Positions 16,697 to 24,215 of a stretch of DNA of 63,279 nt are shown piece by piece. This DNA is from Actinomycetota bacterium (GTDB lineage: Bacteria > Actinomycetota > Thermoleophilia > Solirubrobacterales > 70-9): the NCBI GenBank assembly GCA_005885405.1, contig VAYN01000009.1, positions 33,179 through 96,457 of the forward strand. The letters are read 5' to 3'. Under the pieces are notes generated by a model. It searched no databases and had not been told where the DNA came from. It saw nothing but the letters and a program-made list of their open reading frames with translations. How positions within the stretch are numbered: the stretch's first letter is position 1; every line of letters starts with the position of its first letter. A program made the position numbers and the translations under genes.

Positions 16697-17566
16697 GTGA
16701 GCGACGAGCGAACTCCCGTAAGCGAGGAGCAGGTCCCGGCGCCCGATGCCGGCGGGCCAACTCGGAAGCCGCCGGCGGAGGCGATCGCCGAGGCTCGGGT
16801 GCGGGCGCCGACCCGGGGCAACCGCAAGCTCGAGACCTTTCTCGACGCCGTCAACGGCGACGAGCAGGTGCGGGCCTGGTGGTACATGACCCAGGTCAAC
16901 GCCGAGCGGCTGGGGATGTCGGACCACAGCTGGGTCCACATGCAGATCGTCCTCAACATCGCCCTGCGGCTGCTGCGCCTGCTGCTGCGGGCGGGGGTCG
17001 AGCCGGCGATGGTCGCCGACCACGGCATGCGCGATCGCGACGCCGAAGTCGTGGTGGCCGGCGGCGCCCTGCTCCACGACACCGGCATGTCGATCCACCG
17101 CGCCGACCACGAGGCCTATTCGCTGTTCCTCGCCAGCGGCGCCTTGCAGCGCCTGCTCGCCGACGCCTACAAGGAGCCTGAGCGCACCGTCCTCGCCTCC
17201 GAGATCCTCCACACGATTATTGGCCACCGCCGCCGCGGCGAGCCCTACACGCTGGAGGGCGGCGTCGTCCGCGTCGCCGACGCCCTCGACATGGCCCAGG
17301 GCCGCACCCGCCTCCCGCTCGACCTCGGCCACGAGGGCATCCACTCGATCTCCGCCGCCGCCGTCGACGAGGTCCGAATCAGCGCCGGCGAGGAGCGCGC
17401 GGTCCGGATCGAGATCCAGCTCAACAACTCCGCCGGGATCTTCCAGGTCGACGACCTGCTGGCGACGAAGATCCGCGGCACCCCCCTCGACGGCCGCGTC
17501 GAAGTGATCGCCAAAGTCGAGGGCGAGACCGAGAAACGCCTGCTCTCGGGCTTCCGGCTCTCTTAG
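16697..17566 (+). CDS. HD-domain metal-dependent phosphohydrolase
   Basis: A 289-aa cytosolic protein. The HD superfamily motif is seen as HSWVHM, then GGALLHDTGMSIHR (HD pair), IGH, and VADALDMAQG (final Asp). After a Pro-rich N-terminal ~35 residues the HD fold spans about 45-215. The C-terminal ~75 residues are beta-rich and unclassified. The substrate, possibly a nucleotide, is unknown. Palindromes upstream suggest specific regulation. The stop overlaps the convergent ArsC-like gene by 4 nt. Confidence 0.83.
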   Translation: MSDERTPVSEEQVPAPDAGGPTRKPPAEAIAEARVRAPTRGNRKLETFLDAVNGDEQVRAWWYMTQVNAERLGMSDHSWVHMQIVLNIALRLLRLLLRAGVEPAMVADHGMRDRDAEVVVAGGALLHDTGMSIHRADHEAYSLFLASGALQRLLADAYKEPERTVLASEILHTIIGHRRRGEPYTLEGGVVRVADALDMAQGRTRLPLDLGHEGIHSISAAAVDEVRISAGEERAVRIEIQLNNSAGIFQVDDLLATKIRGTPLDGRVEVIAKVEGETEKRLLSGFRLS

Positions 17567-17952
17567 TCCAGCTCGGCGACGAGCGCCTGTACCCGGCGCT
17601 CGATCTCGTCGCGGGTCGCGCGCACTGCATCCAGCGACTGCCCCTTCGGGTCTTCGAGGTCCCAGTCGAGGTAACGCTTGCTCGGGATGTAGGGGCACTC
17701 GTCGCCGCAGCCCATCGTCACCACGACGTCGGCCCACTCGGCGTCCTCGCGTGAGAGCTTGCGTGGGCGACGATCGCTGAGGTCGACGCCGAGCTCGTTC
17801 ATCGCCTCGACCACCTCGGGGTGGACCCGCTCGGCCGGGGTCGTCCCCGCCGAGCGCGCCTCGTGCCGATCGCCAGCGGCGCGGCGGAAGAGCGCCTCGC
17901 TCATCTGCGAGCGGCCGGCGTTGTGGAGGCAGACGAAGAGGGCGCGGGCCAT
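17563..17952 (-). CDS. Low-molecular-weight phosphatase-type arsenate reductase (ArsC-like)
   Basis: A 129-aa protein of the LMW phosphotyrosine phosphatase fold. The P-loop CLHNAGRS (CX5R) lies near the N-terminus and the thioredoxin-type arsenate reductase segment GCGDECP, followed by LDWDLEDPKG, lies in the C-terminal half. Cysteines are placed as in thioredoxin-coupled arsenate reductases. The ATG is at 17952, 4 nt after the Fur-type gene, so it closes the metal operon. Arsenate reduction is the likely role; tyrosine phosphatase activity is the alternative. Confidence 0.86.
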   Translation of the reverse strand: MARALFVCLHNAGRSQMSEALFRRAAGDRHEARSAGTTPAERVHPEVVEAMNELGVDLSDRRPRKLSREDAEWADVVVTMGCGDECPYIPSKRYLDWDLEDPKGQSLDAVRATRDEIERRVQALVAELD

Positions 17953-17956
17953 CGCG

Positions 17957-18382
17957 TCAGCTCGCGCAGCGGTCGCAGAGGCCTCGGAGGACGACGTCGT
18001 GCTCGGCGACCTCGAACGGGACTTCCTTGGCGACCTGGCCGATCGCCTGCTCGAGGTCGCGGTCCTCGAACGGCTCCATCCGGCCGCAGCGGCGGCAGAT
18101 CGCGTGGTGGTGATGGTGGCCGCTGGGGTCGATGCGCTCGTAGCTGGCGGTCCCACGCGCCGCCTCGAAGCGCTGCACCAGGCTCAGCTCGTAGACGCTC
18201 GCGCGGCCGACGCGGACGTCGCGCCGGCGCAGCTCCTCCTCCAGCTCCAGCGCCGTCACCGCGCAGCTGTGGCCGGCGAGGGTCTCGACGACGGCGGTGC
18301 GGGCGCCGCCGCGCTTGTAGCCGGCCTCGGAGAGCCGCTCCAGCGCGTGCTCGGACCAGTGGCTGTCGACGGGGGCGGCCAT
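17957..18382 (-). CDS. Fur-family metal-responsive repressor (Zur-like)
   Basis: A 141-aa regulator with an N-terminal winged helix (about 10-85, RTAVVETLAGHSCAVTALEL) and a C-terminal metal and dimer domain. That domain has a His run HHHHHAICRRCG and LRGLCDRC, giving two CxxC pairs for structural zinc. Its start overlaps the permease stop. Placed inside a zinc/manganese-type ABC operon with a Fur/Zur-like box in front, it is probably the zinc sensor and autorepressor. Confidence 0.9.
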   Translation of the reverse strand: MAAPVDSHWSEHALERLSEAGYKRGGARTAVVETLAGHSCAVTALELEEELRRRDVRVGRASVYELSLVQRFEAARGTASYERIDPSGHHHHHAICRRCGRMEPFEDRDLEQAIGQVAKEVPFEVAEHDVVLRGLCDRCAS

Positions 18383-19227
18383 CAGCTGATCGTAGCCTCC
18401 GCCGGCGCCCGGTTTTCCCGGCGCGGGAGGCTGCGGAGGTGGGCGGCCGGGAGGGAGAGCAGGTAGGCGGCGACGATCGCCAGCGCCACCGAGGCACCGC
18501 CGGCGGTGCCCGCGTAATAGGAGAGGTAGAGACCGGCGAGGCCGGCGAGGATCGCGGTTGCGACGGCGATCGCGATCATCGGCCCGATCCGGTCACTGAG
18601 CTGGCGGGCGACCGCCGCCGGGCCGACAAAGACGGCGACGACGAGGAGGTTGCCGAGCCCCTGCACGGCGACGACGATCGCCAGCCCGAGTAAGACCAAC
18701 AGCGCGGCTTCGGTCGCAGCCGGAGCGGCGCCGAGGGAGCGGGCGGCGCCGCGGTCGAAGCCGGCGGCGAGGAGGCGTCCGTGGAGCGCCAACAGCGCCA
18801 CCGCGACGAGGGCGGCAAGCGCGGCTGCCGCCGCGAGGTCGCCGTCTGATGGGCCGAGGATGTCGCCGAAGAGGACCTCCTGGATCCCCGGCGGCGAGTC
18901 AGGGGAGAGGGCGAGGAGGACGCCGAGGCCGAAGAGGGTGGTGACGACCACCCCGACCGCGACTTCGCGGCTAACCCCGCGCGCCCGCGCTGCCATTGCG
19001 ATTGCCAGCGCCGCGACGATGACCGCCGGCGCGCCGCCGAGGAGCAGCGGCGCCCCGGCGATCGCTGCCAGCACCAGGCCGGGGAAGATCGAGTGGGCCA
19101 GCGACTCCGCCGCGTAGGAGAGCCGGTAGAGGACGACCCAGCAGCCGAGGGCGCCGCCGGCGATGCCGATCAGGGTCATCTCGGCGATCGCGCGCCGCAT
19201 GAATTCGTCTTGCAGGGGCTCGAGCAT
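18382..19227 (-). CDS. Metal ABC transporter permease (ZnuB/TroC family)
   Basis: Membrane permease of 281 aa with about 8 hydrophobic helices and family segments such as YRLSYAAESLAHSIFPGLVLA and AVFVGPAAVARQLSD. It imports zinc or manganese with the ATPase encoded 2 nt upstream and the binding protein before that. It is the second permease of this operon (the other begins at 21593); both open with MLEP. The stop overlaps the Fur-type start (TGATG). Confidence 0.92.
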   Translation of the reverse strand: MLEPLQDEFMRRAIAEMTLIGIAGGALGCWVVLYRLSYAAESLAHSIFPGLVLAAIAGAPLLLGGAPAVIVAALAIAMAARARGVSREVAVGVVVTTLFGLGVLLALSPDSPPGIQEVLFGDILGPSDGDLAAAAALAALVAVALLALHGRLLAAGFDRGAARSLGAAPAATEAALLVLLGLAIVVAVQGLGNLLVVAVFVGPAAVARQLSDRIGPMIAIAVATAILAGLAGLYLSYYAGTAGGASVALAIVAAYLLSLPAAHLRSLPRRENRAPAEATIS

Positions 19228-19229
19228 CG

Positions 19230-19979
19230 CTAGTGGTGGTGATGGTGGGGAGGGAGGATGGCGCGGTGCTCGGAGCCGGGGAGCTCGACGATCGTGCCGC
19301 CGTAGGTGGCTTCCAAGACCTCCAGGGTGAGGGTCTGCGCCGGCGGGCCGACGGCGACCTGCCGCCGGTTGAGGCAGAGGACGCTGTCGGAGCGGCGCGC
19401 CTGCTCGAGGTCGTGGGTGGCGATCATCAGCGCCCGCCCCTCGCCCGCCAGCTCTTTGATCAACGCTTCCAGACGCTCGGAGCTGGGACGGTCAAGTCCT
19501 GAGAAGGGCTCGTCGAGGAGGAGGATCCGGGCTTCCTGGACGAGGCTGCGGGCGATCAGAACGCGCTGGCGTTGGCCGCCGGAGAGCTCGCCGAAGGTCT
19601 CGCCGGCGCGGTCGCCGAGGCCGACCCGCTGCAGTGCCGCCAACGCCGAGGCGCGCTCGCGCCGCCCCGGCCGCCGCCACCAGGGCAGCCGCGAGAGCGC
19701 TCCCATCGCGGCGACGTCGAGGGCGGAAACGGGGTAGTCGAGCTGCGAGCGCTCGGTCTGGGGGACGGTGGCGCAGCGGGCCCGGACGTCGAGCTCCCCC
19801 GTCAGCGGCGGCAGCTCCCGCAGCAGCGCCCGCAGCAGCGTCGTCTTGCCGCCGCCGTTGGGGCCGAGCAGGGCCATCCGCTCGCCGGCGCGCAGGGCGA
19901 AGGAGACGCCGGAGATCGCCGGACGCCCGTCGTAGCCGGCGGCGAGCTCGCGCGCTTCGATCAGTCGCTCGGGTTGCAT
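19230..19979 (-). CDS. Metal ABC transporter ATP-binding protein (ZnuC-like) with His tail
   Basis: ATPase of 249 aa. Walker [10 protein letters not shown], signature LSGGQRQRV, Walker B ILLLDEPF, switch THD. The ATG at 19979 lies inside the last codons of the binding-protein gene (19-bp overlap). The protein ends PPHHHHH, a natural His run that could bind the transported metal in the cytosol. Position and family fit zinc or manganese import. Confidence 0.92.
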   Translation of the reverse strand: MQPERLIEARELAAGYDGRPAISGVSFALRAGERMALLGPNGGGKTTLLRALLRELPPLTGELDVRARCATVPQTERSQLDYPVSALDVAAMGALSRLPWWRRPGRRERASALAALQRVGLGDRAGETFGELSGGQRQRVLIARSLVQEARILLLDEPFSGLDRPSSERLEALIKELAGEGRALMIATHDLEQARRSDSVLCLNRRQVAVGPPAQTLTLEVLEATYGGTIVELPGSEHRAILPPHHHHH

Positions 19980-20911
19980 CCTCGTTCTCCGCCGGTAAAG
20001 CCGCGCACCATCGCGTCGGCGTTGGCCTCCTCCATCCCGATGTAGGTGTCGCCGCTGGAGCCCTCGGGGCCGAGGGTGTCGCCGTAGAGCGTGTACTCGG
20101 CCGAGGCACCGGTCTGGTCGGCGATCGCGTCGGCGACCTTCGAGCTCAGCGAGCTCTCGGGGAAGATCGCCTGCACGTCCTCGGCCTCGATCGTCTTTGC
20201 CAGCTCGCTCAGGTCCTGGGCGGACGCCTGCGCCTGCGTCGTCTGCGAGGGGATGACGGCGAGCTTGCGACGGGTTGGGGGAACCGAGTCGATGCAGCGG
20301 GCGATGCCGCGGTCGAGTGCCCGCAGCTTCGCCAGGTAGGCGCGGGCGTTGCGCTCGAAGGCCGGGCGGTGGGCGGGGTCGGCGGCGGCGAGGGCGCGCT
20401 CGATCTCCCGCACCGCAGCCTCTGCGTTGCGGGGGTCGTGCCACCAGTGCGGGTCGTACTTCGAGGCCTCCTCGCCCGAAGACTCGCCGGGGAGGCGGAC
20501 CGGGACCTCGGCGCCGAGGTCGACCACTTTGGCGTCGCTGCCACTGTCGGAGACGATCTCCCCGATCCAGGCGTCGAGGTTGTCGCCGCTGGCGAAGATC
20601 ACCTCCGCGCTCGCCGCGCCCTCGACGTCGGAGGGCCGGGGCTCGTAATCATGCGGATCGCTGTTCGGCTGCAGGATCTGGTCGACCGCGACCGCTTCGC
20701 CGCCGACCTCGCGGACGAAGTCGCCGAGCTGGGTCGTCGTCGCGACGATGTCGACCTTTTCGGTATCGCCGCCGGCCGAGCCGCAGCCGGCCGCGAGGAG
20801 GGGGAGGGCGACGAGCCCCGCCGCGAGTGCTGCGGCGCGCGGCCTCTGGACCAGCGCCCGGGCGCCGGCGACGAGGGCGAAGCTGGCGCCGGCGACGCAG
20901 GCGATCGTCGC
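19961..20911 (-). CDS. Zinc/manganese ABC substrate-binding lipoprotein, apparent 3' part of a broken permease fusion
   Basis: Frame with ZnuA/cluster A-I features: lipobox LLAAGC at about 20792-20775, NSDPHDYEPRPSDVEGA (metal His), YDPHWWHDPRN (second His), and a C-terminal GMEEANADAM block. The frame is open from a TGA at 20914 but has no ATG, GTG or TTG before the lipobox; a GTG at 20602 would remove the signal and first metal site. Before the lipobox the frame reads TIACVAGASFALV, which looks like the last helix of a ZnuB permease. So the binding protein seems to have been fused to the preceding permease, and the junction is frameshifted. As it stands, expression is doubtful. Confidence 0.75.
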   Translation of the reverse strand, partial: ATIACVAGASFALVAGARALVQRPRAAALAAGLVALPLLAAGCGSAGGDTEKVDIVATTTQLGDFVREVGGEAVAVDQILQPNSDPHDYEPRPSDVEGAASAEVIFASGDNLDAWIGEIVSDSGSDAKVVDLGAEVPVRLPGESSGEEASKYDPHWWHDPRNAEAAVREIERALAAADPAHRPAFERNARAYLAKLRALDRGIARCIDSVPPTRRKLAVIPSQTTQAQASAQDLSELAKTIEAEDVQAIFPESSLSSKVADAIADQTGASAEYTLYGDTLGPEGSSGDTYIGMEEANADAMVRGFTGGERGCNPSD

Positions 20912-21593
20912 TCAGGGCGACGAGGGCGACGCTGAGGAGCTGCCAGTTCGCCAGCCGCCGGGTCAGCATCCGCGCCGTCACCGCCGGGACCAGGAAGAGC
21001 GCGGCGACGAGCAGGGCGCCGACGACGGTAAGAGCCGCCGTCACCGCCAGGGCGACGAGCCCGAGCAGGATCGCGTCGAAGACCCGCGCGCTGGGACCGC
21101 TGGAGTCCGGGAGCGTCGGGTCGAATCCGGTCCGAAGCCAGTGCTGCCCGATCAAGAGCGAGGCCACGAGCGTCGCCGCGGCGGCGCCGGCGGCGAGCCA
21201 GATATCGCCGCTGTCGACGAGCAGGAGGCTGCCGAAGAGGAGCGTCTCGACGTTGGAGCCCGAGCCGAAGACGTCGCTGGCGAGGATGACGCCGGCGGCG
21301 AGGCAGCCGACCAGGACCAGCGCCACCACGGCGTCGTCGTCGTTGCGGCGGCCGCGCAGGGCAGCGGCTCCGGCGGTGAAGGCGATCGCGGCGCCGAAGG
21401 CCCCGAGCGGGGCGGCGAAGCCGAGGCCGTCGGCGAGCACCAGGCCGGGGAAGGCGGCGGTCCCGACCGCGTGGGAGAAGAAGGCGAGGCCGCGCATCAC
21501 GATCCAGGTCCCGAGCAGGCCGGCGGGGATCGCCAAGACCAGGATCTCGACCAGCCCGCGTTGGACGAACGGCAGCTGAAAGGGCTCCAACAC
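20649..21593 (-). CDS. Metal ABC transporter permease (ZnuB family), frameshifted at its 3' end
   Basis: Residues 1 to about 226 are a good ZnuB-type permease (HAVGTAAFPGLVLADG, FLVPAVTARMLTRRLANW, six to seven helices). At about 20915 the frame leaves the conserved sequence after SVALVAL and becomes an Arg-rich run down to 20649 that overlaps the binding protein in another frame. The expected C-terminal helix is found in that other frame, but about 20 residues that should lie between are missing. A small deletion plus frameshift is the simplest reading; a sequencing or assembly error is possible. It is the first gene of the metal operon, 11 nt after a Fur/Zur-like box. Confidence 0.75.
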   Translation of the reverse strand: MLEPFQLPFVQRGLVEILVLAIPAGLLGTWIVMRGLAFFSHAVGTAAFPGLVLADGLGFAAPLGAFGAAIAFTAGAAALRGRRNDDDAVVALVLVGCLAAGVILASDVFGSGSNVETLLFGSLLLVDSGDIWLAAGAAAATLVASLLIGQHWLRTGFDPTLPDSSGPSARVFDAILLGLVALAVTAALTVVGALLVAALFLVPAVTARMLTRRLANWQLLSVALVALSDDRLRRRRQLRPRRRRPGAGPEAARRSTRGGARRPPPPRGRLRLGRRRYRKGRHRRDDDPARRLRPRGRRRSGRGRPDPAAEQRSA

Positions 21594-21604
21594 CGAGCGG
21601 AGTG

Positions 21605-21627
21605 TAAATGATAATGAATCCTATTTA
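21605..21627 (-). promoter_or_regulatory. Fur/Zur-type operator
   Basis: An AT-rich imperfect palindrome with arms TAAAT and ATTTA around a core containing GATAATGAAT, resembling Fur-family boxes. It lies 11 nt before the first permease start, within the expected promoter, and the operon encodes a Fur-family protein. Confidence 0.6.
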
Positions 21628-21640
21628 CGTCCTGACGAGG

Positions 21641-21724
21641 CTGAACGGGCGGCTGTCAAGGACGCAGGGAGCGTGGCGTGCTCTGCACGCGAGCGACCGA
21701 GGACGCCGGCAGCTGCCCGTTCAG
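21641..21724 (-). terminator. Long hairpin after the small membrane protein gene
   Basis: Arms CTGAACGGGCGGCTG (21641-21655) and CAGCTGCCCGTTCAG (21710-21724) pair over 15 positions with one mismatch. Between them sits a small perfect hairpin GCGTGC-TCT-GCACGC. On the minus strand it starts 4 nt past the stop of the gene at 21729 and ends 14 nt before the Fur/Zur-like box. There is no T run, so a terminator, an RNA-processing barrier or a structured leader are all possible. Confidence 0.4.
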
Positions 21725-21728
21725 GCCG

Positions 21729-21968
21729 TCAGTTGAAGCGCGCTAGGTCCGACTTGCGCGCTTCCTTGCGCTTCTCCAGGCGGTTCTGGATTAGCGATAG
21801 GACGATCACGAGCGCGGCGAAAAAGGCGATCACGCCGAAGCAGAAGAAGGTCACCGTCTTGTCGGTGGTCGGCCCGGCAAGACCAACGCCCTCGTCGGCC
21901 AGCGCCATCGGGGCGGTGACCAACATCAGGGCCCAGACGGAGAGCAGGGCTGCAGCGGTGCGCTTCAC
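21729..21968 (-). CDS. Small signal-peptide membrane protein of unknown function
   Basis: A 79-aa protein: an N-terminal signal (about 1-25, ending APMALADEG), a short outside loop, one membrane helix (about 38-60, FFCFGVIAFFAALVIVLSL) and a basic cytosolic tail ending RKSDLARFN. The GTG at 21968 is used because the signal begins there. It is divergent from uppP. No family recognised. Confidence 0.72.
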   Translation of the reverse strand: MKRTAAALLSVWALMLVTAPMALADEGVGLAGPTTDKTVTFFCFGVIAFFAALVIVLSLIQNRLEKRKEARKSDLARFN

Positions 21969-22019
21969 GGGGCGGGAATTTAGCGCACCTTGAGGCGACC
22001 CCGCATAGGATCCGCCGAC

Positions 22020-22862
22020 ATGTCTGAGCTCGAGGCCCTGCTGTTGGGGGTGGTCCAGGGACTTACCGAGTTCCTGCCGATCTCCTCCTCCGGCCATCTG
22101 ATCATCGTCCCCTGGCTGCAGAGCTACACGTTCCTGCAGGAAAACCCCGAGTTCAACAAGACCTTCGACGTCGCCCTCCACGCCGGAACGCTGGTCGCCG
22201 CGGTCGCTTATTTCCGGGTTGAGGTCGTCGCCCTCATCCGTGGGTTCCTACAGGCGGCGCGGCAGCGGGCGGTCAAGACCCAGGAGCAGCGGCTCTCGAT
22301 CGCGATTGCGATCGGCACCGTCCCGGCGGTGATCGCCGGCGCCCTTGGCTCAGACTTCATCGACGAACATCTCGGCGAGCCCTGGATGATCGCGATCCAG
22401 TTGATCGTCTTTGGCGCCCTGCTTGGCTGGGCCGACAAAATGCCGCAACGCCGCAACCTCGAGGAGACCGGCGTCCGCGACGGCTGGCTCGTTGGCCTCG
22501 CCCAGGTACTGGCACTGGCGCCGGGGACCTCGCGCTCGGGGATCACGATTACCGCCGGCCGCTACCTCGGCCTCGATCGCGACGCCGCCGCCCGCTTCTC
22601 CTTCCTGCTGCTGATCCCCGCCGTCGCCGGCGCCACCGTCTACAAGGCCTACGAGTCGATCCAGGAAGGCCTCCCCGACGGCGTCGCCGGCCCGATGATC
22701 GTCGGCACGATCGCCGCCGCCGTCTCCGGCTACTGGGCGATCTCCTTTCTCCTGCGTCTGGTGCGGACGACCAGCTACCGCCCCTTCGTCCTTTACCGCT
22801 ACGCGGCCGGGGCCGCGATCCTCCTGATCATCGCCACGGGCCTGCGCCCGGCGACGTTCTAA
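22020..22862 (+). CDS. uppP: Undecaprenyl-diphosphatase UppP (BacA type)
   Basis: Integral membrane phosphatase that recycles undecaprenyl pyrophosphate for cell-wall synthesis. The 280-aa protein carries both family signatures: GVVQGLTEFLPISSSGHL (Glu and Ser of the active site) and LAPGTSRSGITITAGR, with about 8 membrane helices. The ATG at 22020 is preferred over the frame's upstream codons, with AGGA 8 nt before it. It may contribute to resistance to bacitracin. Confidence 0.96.
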   Translation: MSELEALLLGVVQGLTEFLPISSSGHLIIVPWLQSYTFLQENPEFNKTFDVALHAGTLVAAVAYFRVEVVALIRGFLQAARQRAVKTQEQRLSIAIAIGTVPAVIAGALGSDFIDEHLGEPWMIAIQLIVFGALLGWADKMPQRRNLEETGVRDGWLVGLAQVLALAPGTSRSGITITAGRYLGLDRDAAARFSFLLLIPAVAGATVYKAYESIQEGLPDGVAGPMIVGTIAAAVSGYWAISFLLRLVRTTSYRPFVLYRYAAGAAILLIIATGLRPATF

Positions 22863-22909
22863 AGCGCCTTCGGCCGACTTCTCGCAAATTCGAGGCGCTT
22901 TGCGCAGAG

Positions 22910-22938
22910 CTGTGAAAATCCTGTGAACGCAGGGGTTA
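22910..22938 (+). promoter_or_regulatory. PHO-box-like direct repeats before the PhoB-type regulator
   Basis: CTGTGAA at 22910 and again at 22921, with a weaker third unit GGGGTTA at 22932, gives an 11-bp period as in PhoB/PhoP binding sites. The array ends 23 bp before the proposed GTG of the response regulator, suggesting autoregulation by phosphate status. Confidence 0.6.
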
Positions 22939-22961
22939 ACGCCTCTCCCGCTGCATACACT

Positions 22962-23771
22962 GTGTCTATCCGAATCGCCGTCCTCGATACCGACAGCGGC
23001 TTCGTCACCGTTCTCGCCCGCCGCGCTGAGGCGGCCGGTTGGCACCTCAGCCAGAAGACCGGCCCCGTGCCGCCGCGCGACCTAGTGGCGATGAAGCTGA
23101 ACGCCCTCCTCGTCGACCCGGCCGTGCTGGGCGACGAAGCCTGGGCCTACCTTGAGCGGGTCTCCTCGATGCTGCCCGACCTCGGCCTCGTCGTCTGCAC
23201 CAGCCGCTCGACCGTGGCCCAGCGGGTGCGGGGGCTGCGGCTCGGCGTTGACGACTGGATGACCAAGCCCTGCCACCCCGAGGAGGCGATCGCCCGGCTG
23301 GAAGCGGTCTCGCGCCGCCGTCGCCGCGGTCGCCAGGAGCACGAGGCGGCGCCCCTTGCCGCCGGCGAGATGGAGATCCGGCCCGACCGCTTCCAAGCCT
23401 TCGTCGGCGACGAGGCCCTCGACCTCACCCGCCGCGAGTTCGAGCTGCTCTACCTGCTCGCCGAGGAGCGGGGCCAGGTGCTTGAGCGCGAGCAGATCTA
23501 CCAGCGGGTCTGGGGCTATGCGATGGCCCACGGCGACCGCTCGGTCGACGTCTTCGTCCGCAAGCTTCGCAAGAAGCTGGAAGGGCTCTCGCCGAGTTGG
23601 ACATACATCCACACCCACTTCGGGATCGGTTACCGGTTCGACCCCGAACCGGCGGGAATCGTCAGCGAGGAGCTGCGCCCGGCGCCCGAGGCCGCAGAGC
23701 GGACGGTCGAGCGCGAGCCCAGCGCTTCCCCGGATTCACAACCCGTTCACAACACCTTCACGCCCGGATAA
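22962..23771 (+). CDS. OmpR/PhoB-family response regulator
   Basis: A 269-aa two-domain regulator. The receiver (about 3-115) has the acidic pair in LDTDSG, phospho-acceptor Asp in LLVDP, conserved Thr in VCTS and Lys in MTKP. The C-terminal winged helix (about 135-230) has LTRREFELLYLLAE and DRSVDVFVRKLRKKL. GTG 22962 is chosen because the receiver begins at once; GTG 22923 would lie inside the PHO-box array. By location before pstSCAB it is the likely PhoB/PhoP equivalent. No sensor kinase is in the window. Its last codons overlap a second PHO-box array. Confidence 0.88.
   Translation: MSIRIAVLDTDSGFVTVLARRAEAAGWHLSQKTGPVPPRDLVAMKLNALLVDPAVLGDEAWAYLERVSSMLPDLGLVVCTSRSTVAQRVRGLRLGVDDWMTKPCHPEEAIARLEAVSRRRRRGRQEHEAAPLAAGEMEIRPDRFQAFVGDEALDLTRREFELLYLLAEERGQVLEREQIYQRVWGYAMAHGDRSVDVFVRKLRKKLEGLSPSWTYIHTHFGIGYRFDPEPAGIVSEELRPAPEAAERTVEREPSASPDSQPVHNTFTPG
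23734..23766 (+). promoter_or_regulatory. PHO-box-like triple repeat inside the end of the regulator gene
   Basis: Three units ATTCACA (23734), GTTCACA (23745) and CTTCACG (23756) at exact 11-bp spacing resemble the GTTCACC boxes of actinobacterial PhoP. They are embedded in the last coding codons of the response regulator and lie 29 bp before the ATG of the receiver-less regulator. Confidence 0.65.
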
Positions 23772-23794
23772 CCGCCGTCTCCTGACGCGTCGCC

Positions 23795-24100
23795 ATGCTC
23801 GAACGCATGGGACGGCTGGAGATCAAGCCCGAGCAGCACGCCGCGTTAGTAGACGGCCGGCCCCTCAGCCTCACCGTCCGCGAGTTGCAGCTGTTGGTGA
23901 CGCTGGCCGAGCACCCGCAGCGGATCATGACCCGGGAAGAGCTTTTTTCCGAGGTCTGGGGTGGGACGCCGCGAAGCGACGACCGCTCGGTCGACGTTTA
24001 TGTCAGCCGGCTGCGGGCGAAGCTCGGCGAAGCGCTGCCCGAGGCGCAGCTGATCCACACCCATAACGGGATCGGCTACCGGTTCGCCCCCGAGGTCTGA
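23795..24100 (+). CDS. Receiver-less PhoB/OmpR-type winged-helix DNA-binding protein
   Basis: A 101-aa stand-alone effector domain: LTVRELQLLVTLAEHPQRI, REELFSEVWG, DRSVDVYVSRLRAKLGEAL and the wing HTHNGIGYRF match the C-terminal domain of the preceding regulator. There is no receiver and no membrane segment, so it cannot be switched by phosphorylation in the usual way. ATG 23807 is an alternative start. It sits between two PHO-box arrays. It could compete with or assist the full-length regulator at pho promoters. Confidence 0.82.
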   Translation: MLERMGRLEIKPEQHAALVDGRPLSLTVRELQLLVTLAEHPQRIMTREELFSEVWGGTPRSDDRSVDVYVSRLRAKLGEALPEAQLIHTHNGIGYRFAPEV

Positions 24101-24116
24101 ACTGGCTCCGGGGCTA

Positions 24117-24134
24117 TTTACATCTTTTTTACAT
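24117..24134 (+). promoter_or_regulatory. PHO-box-like repeats before pstS
   Basis: TTTACAT at 24117 and at 24128, again 11 bp apart, lie about 82 bp before the pstS start. Placement and period fit activation of the pst operon under phosphate limitation. Confidence 0.55.
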
Positions 24135-24215
24135 GCTCGACACAGCCACGTAACAAGGTTCCAGGTGGGCGCTGCGAGGGTGACGCCAACCTATGAATCG
24201 ACTGAAGGAGAAAGA

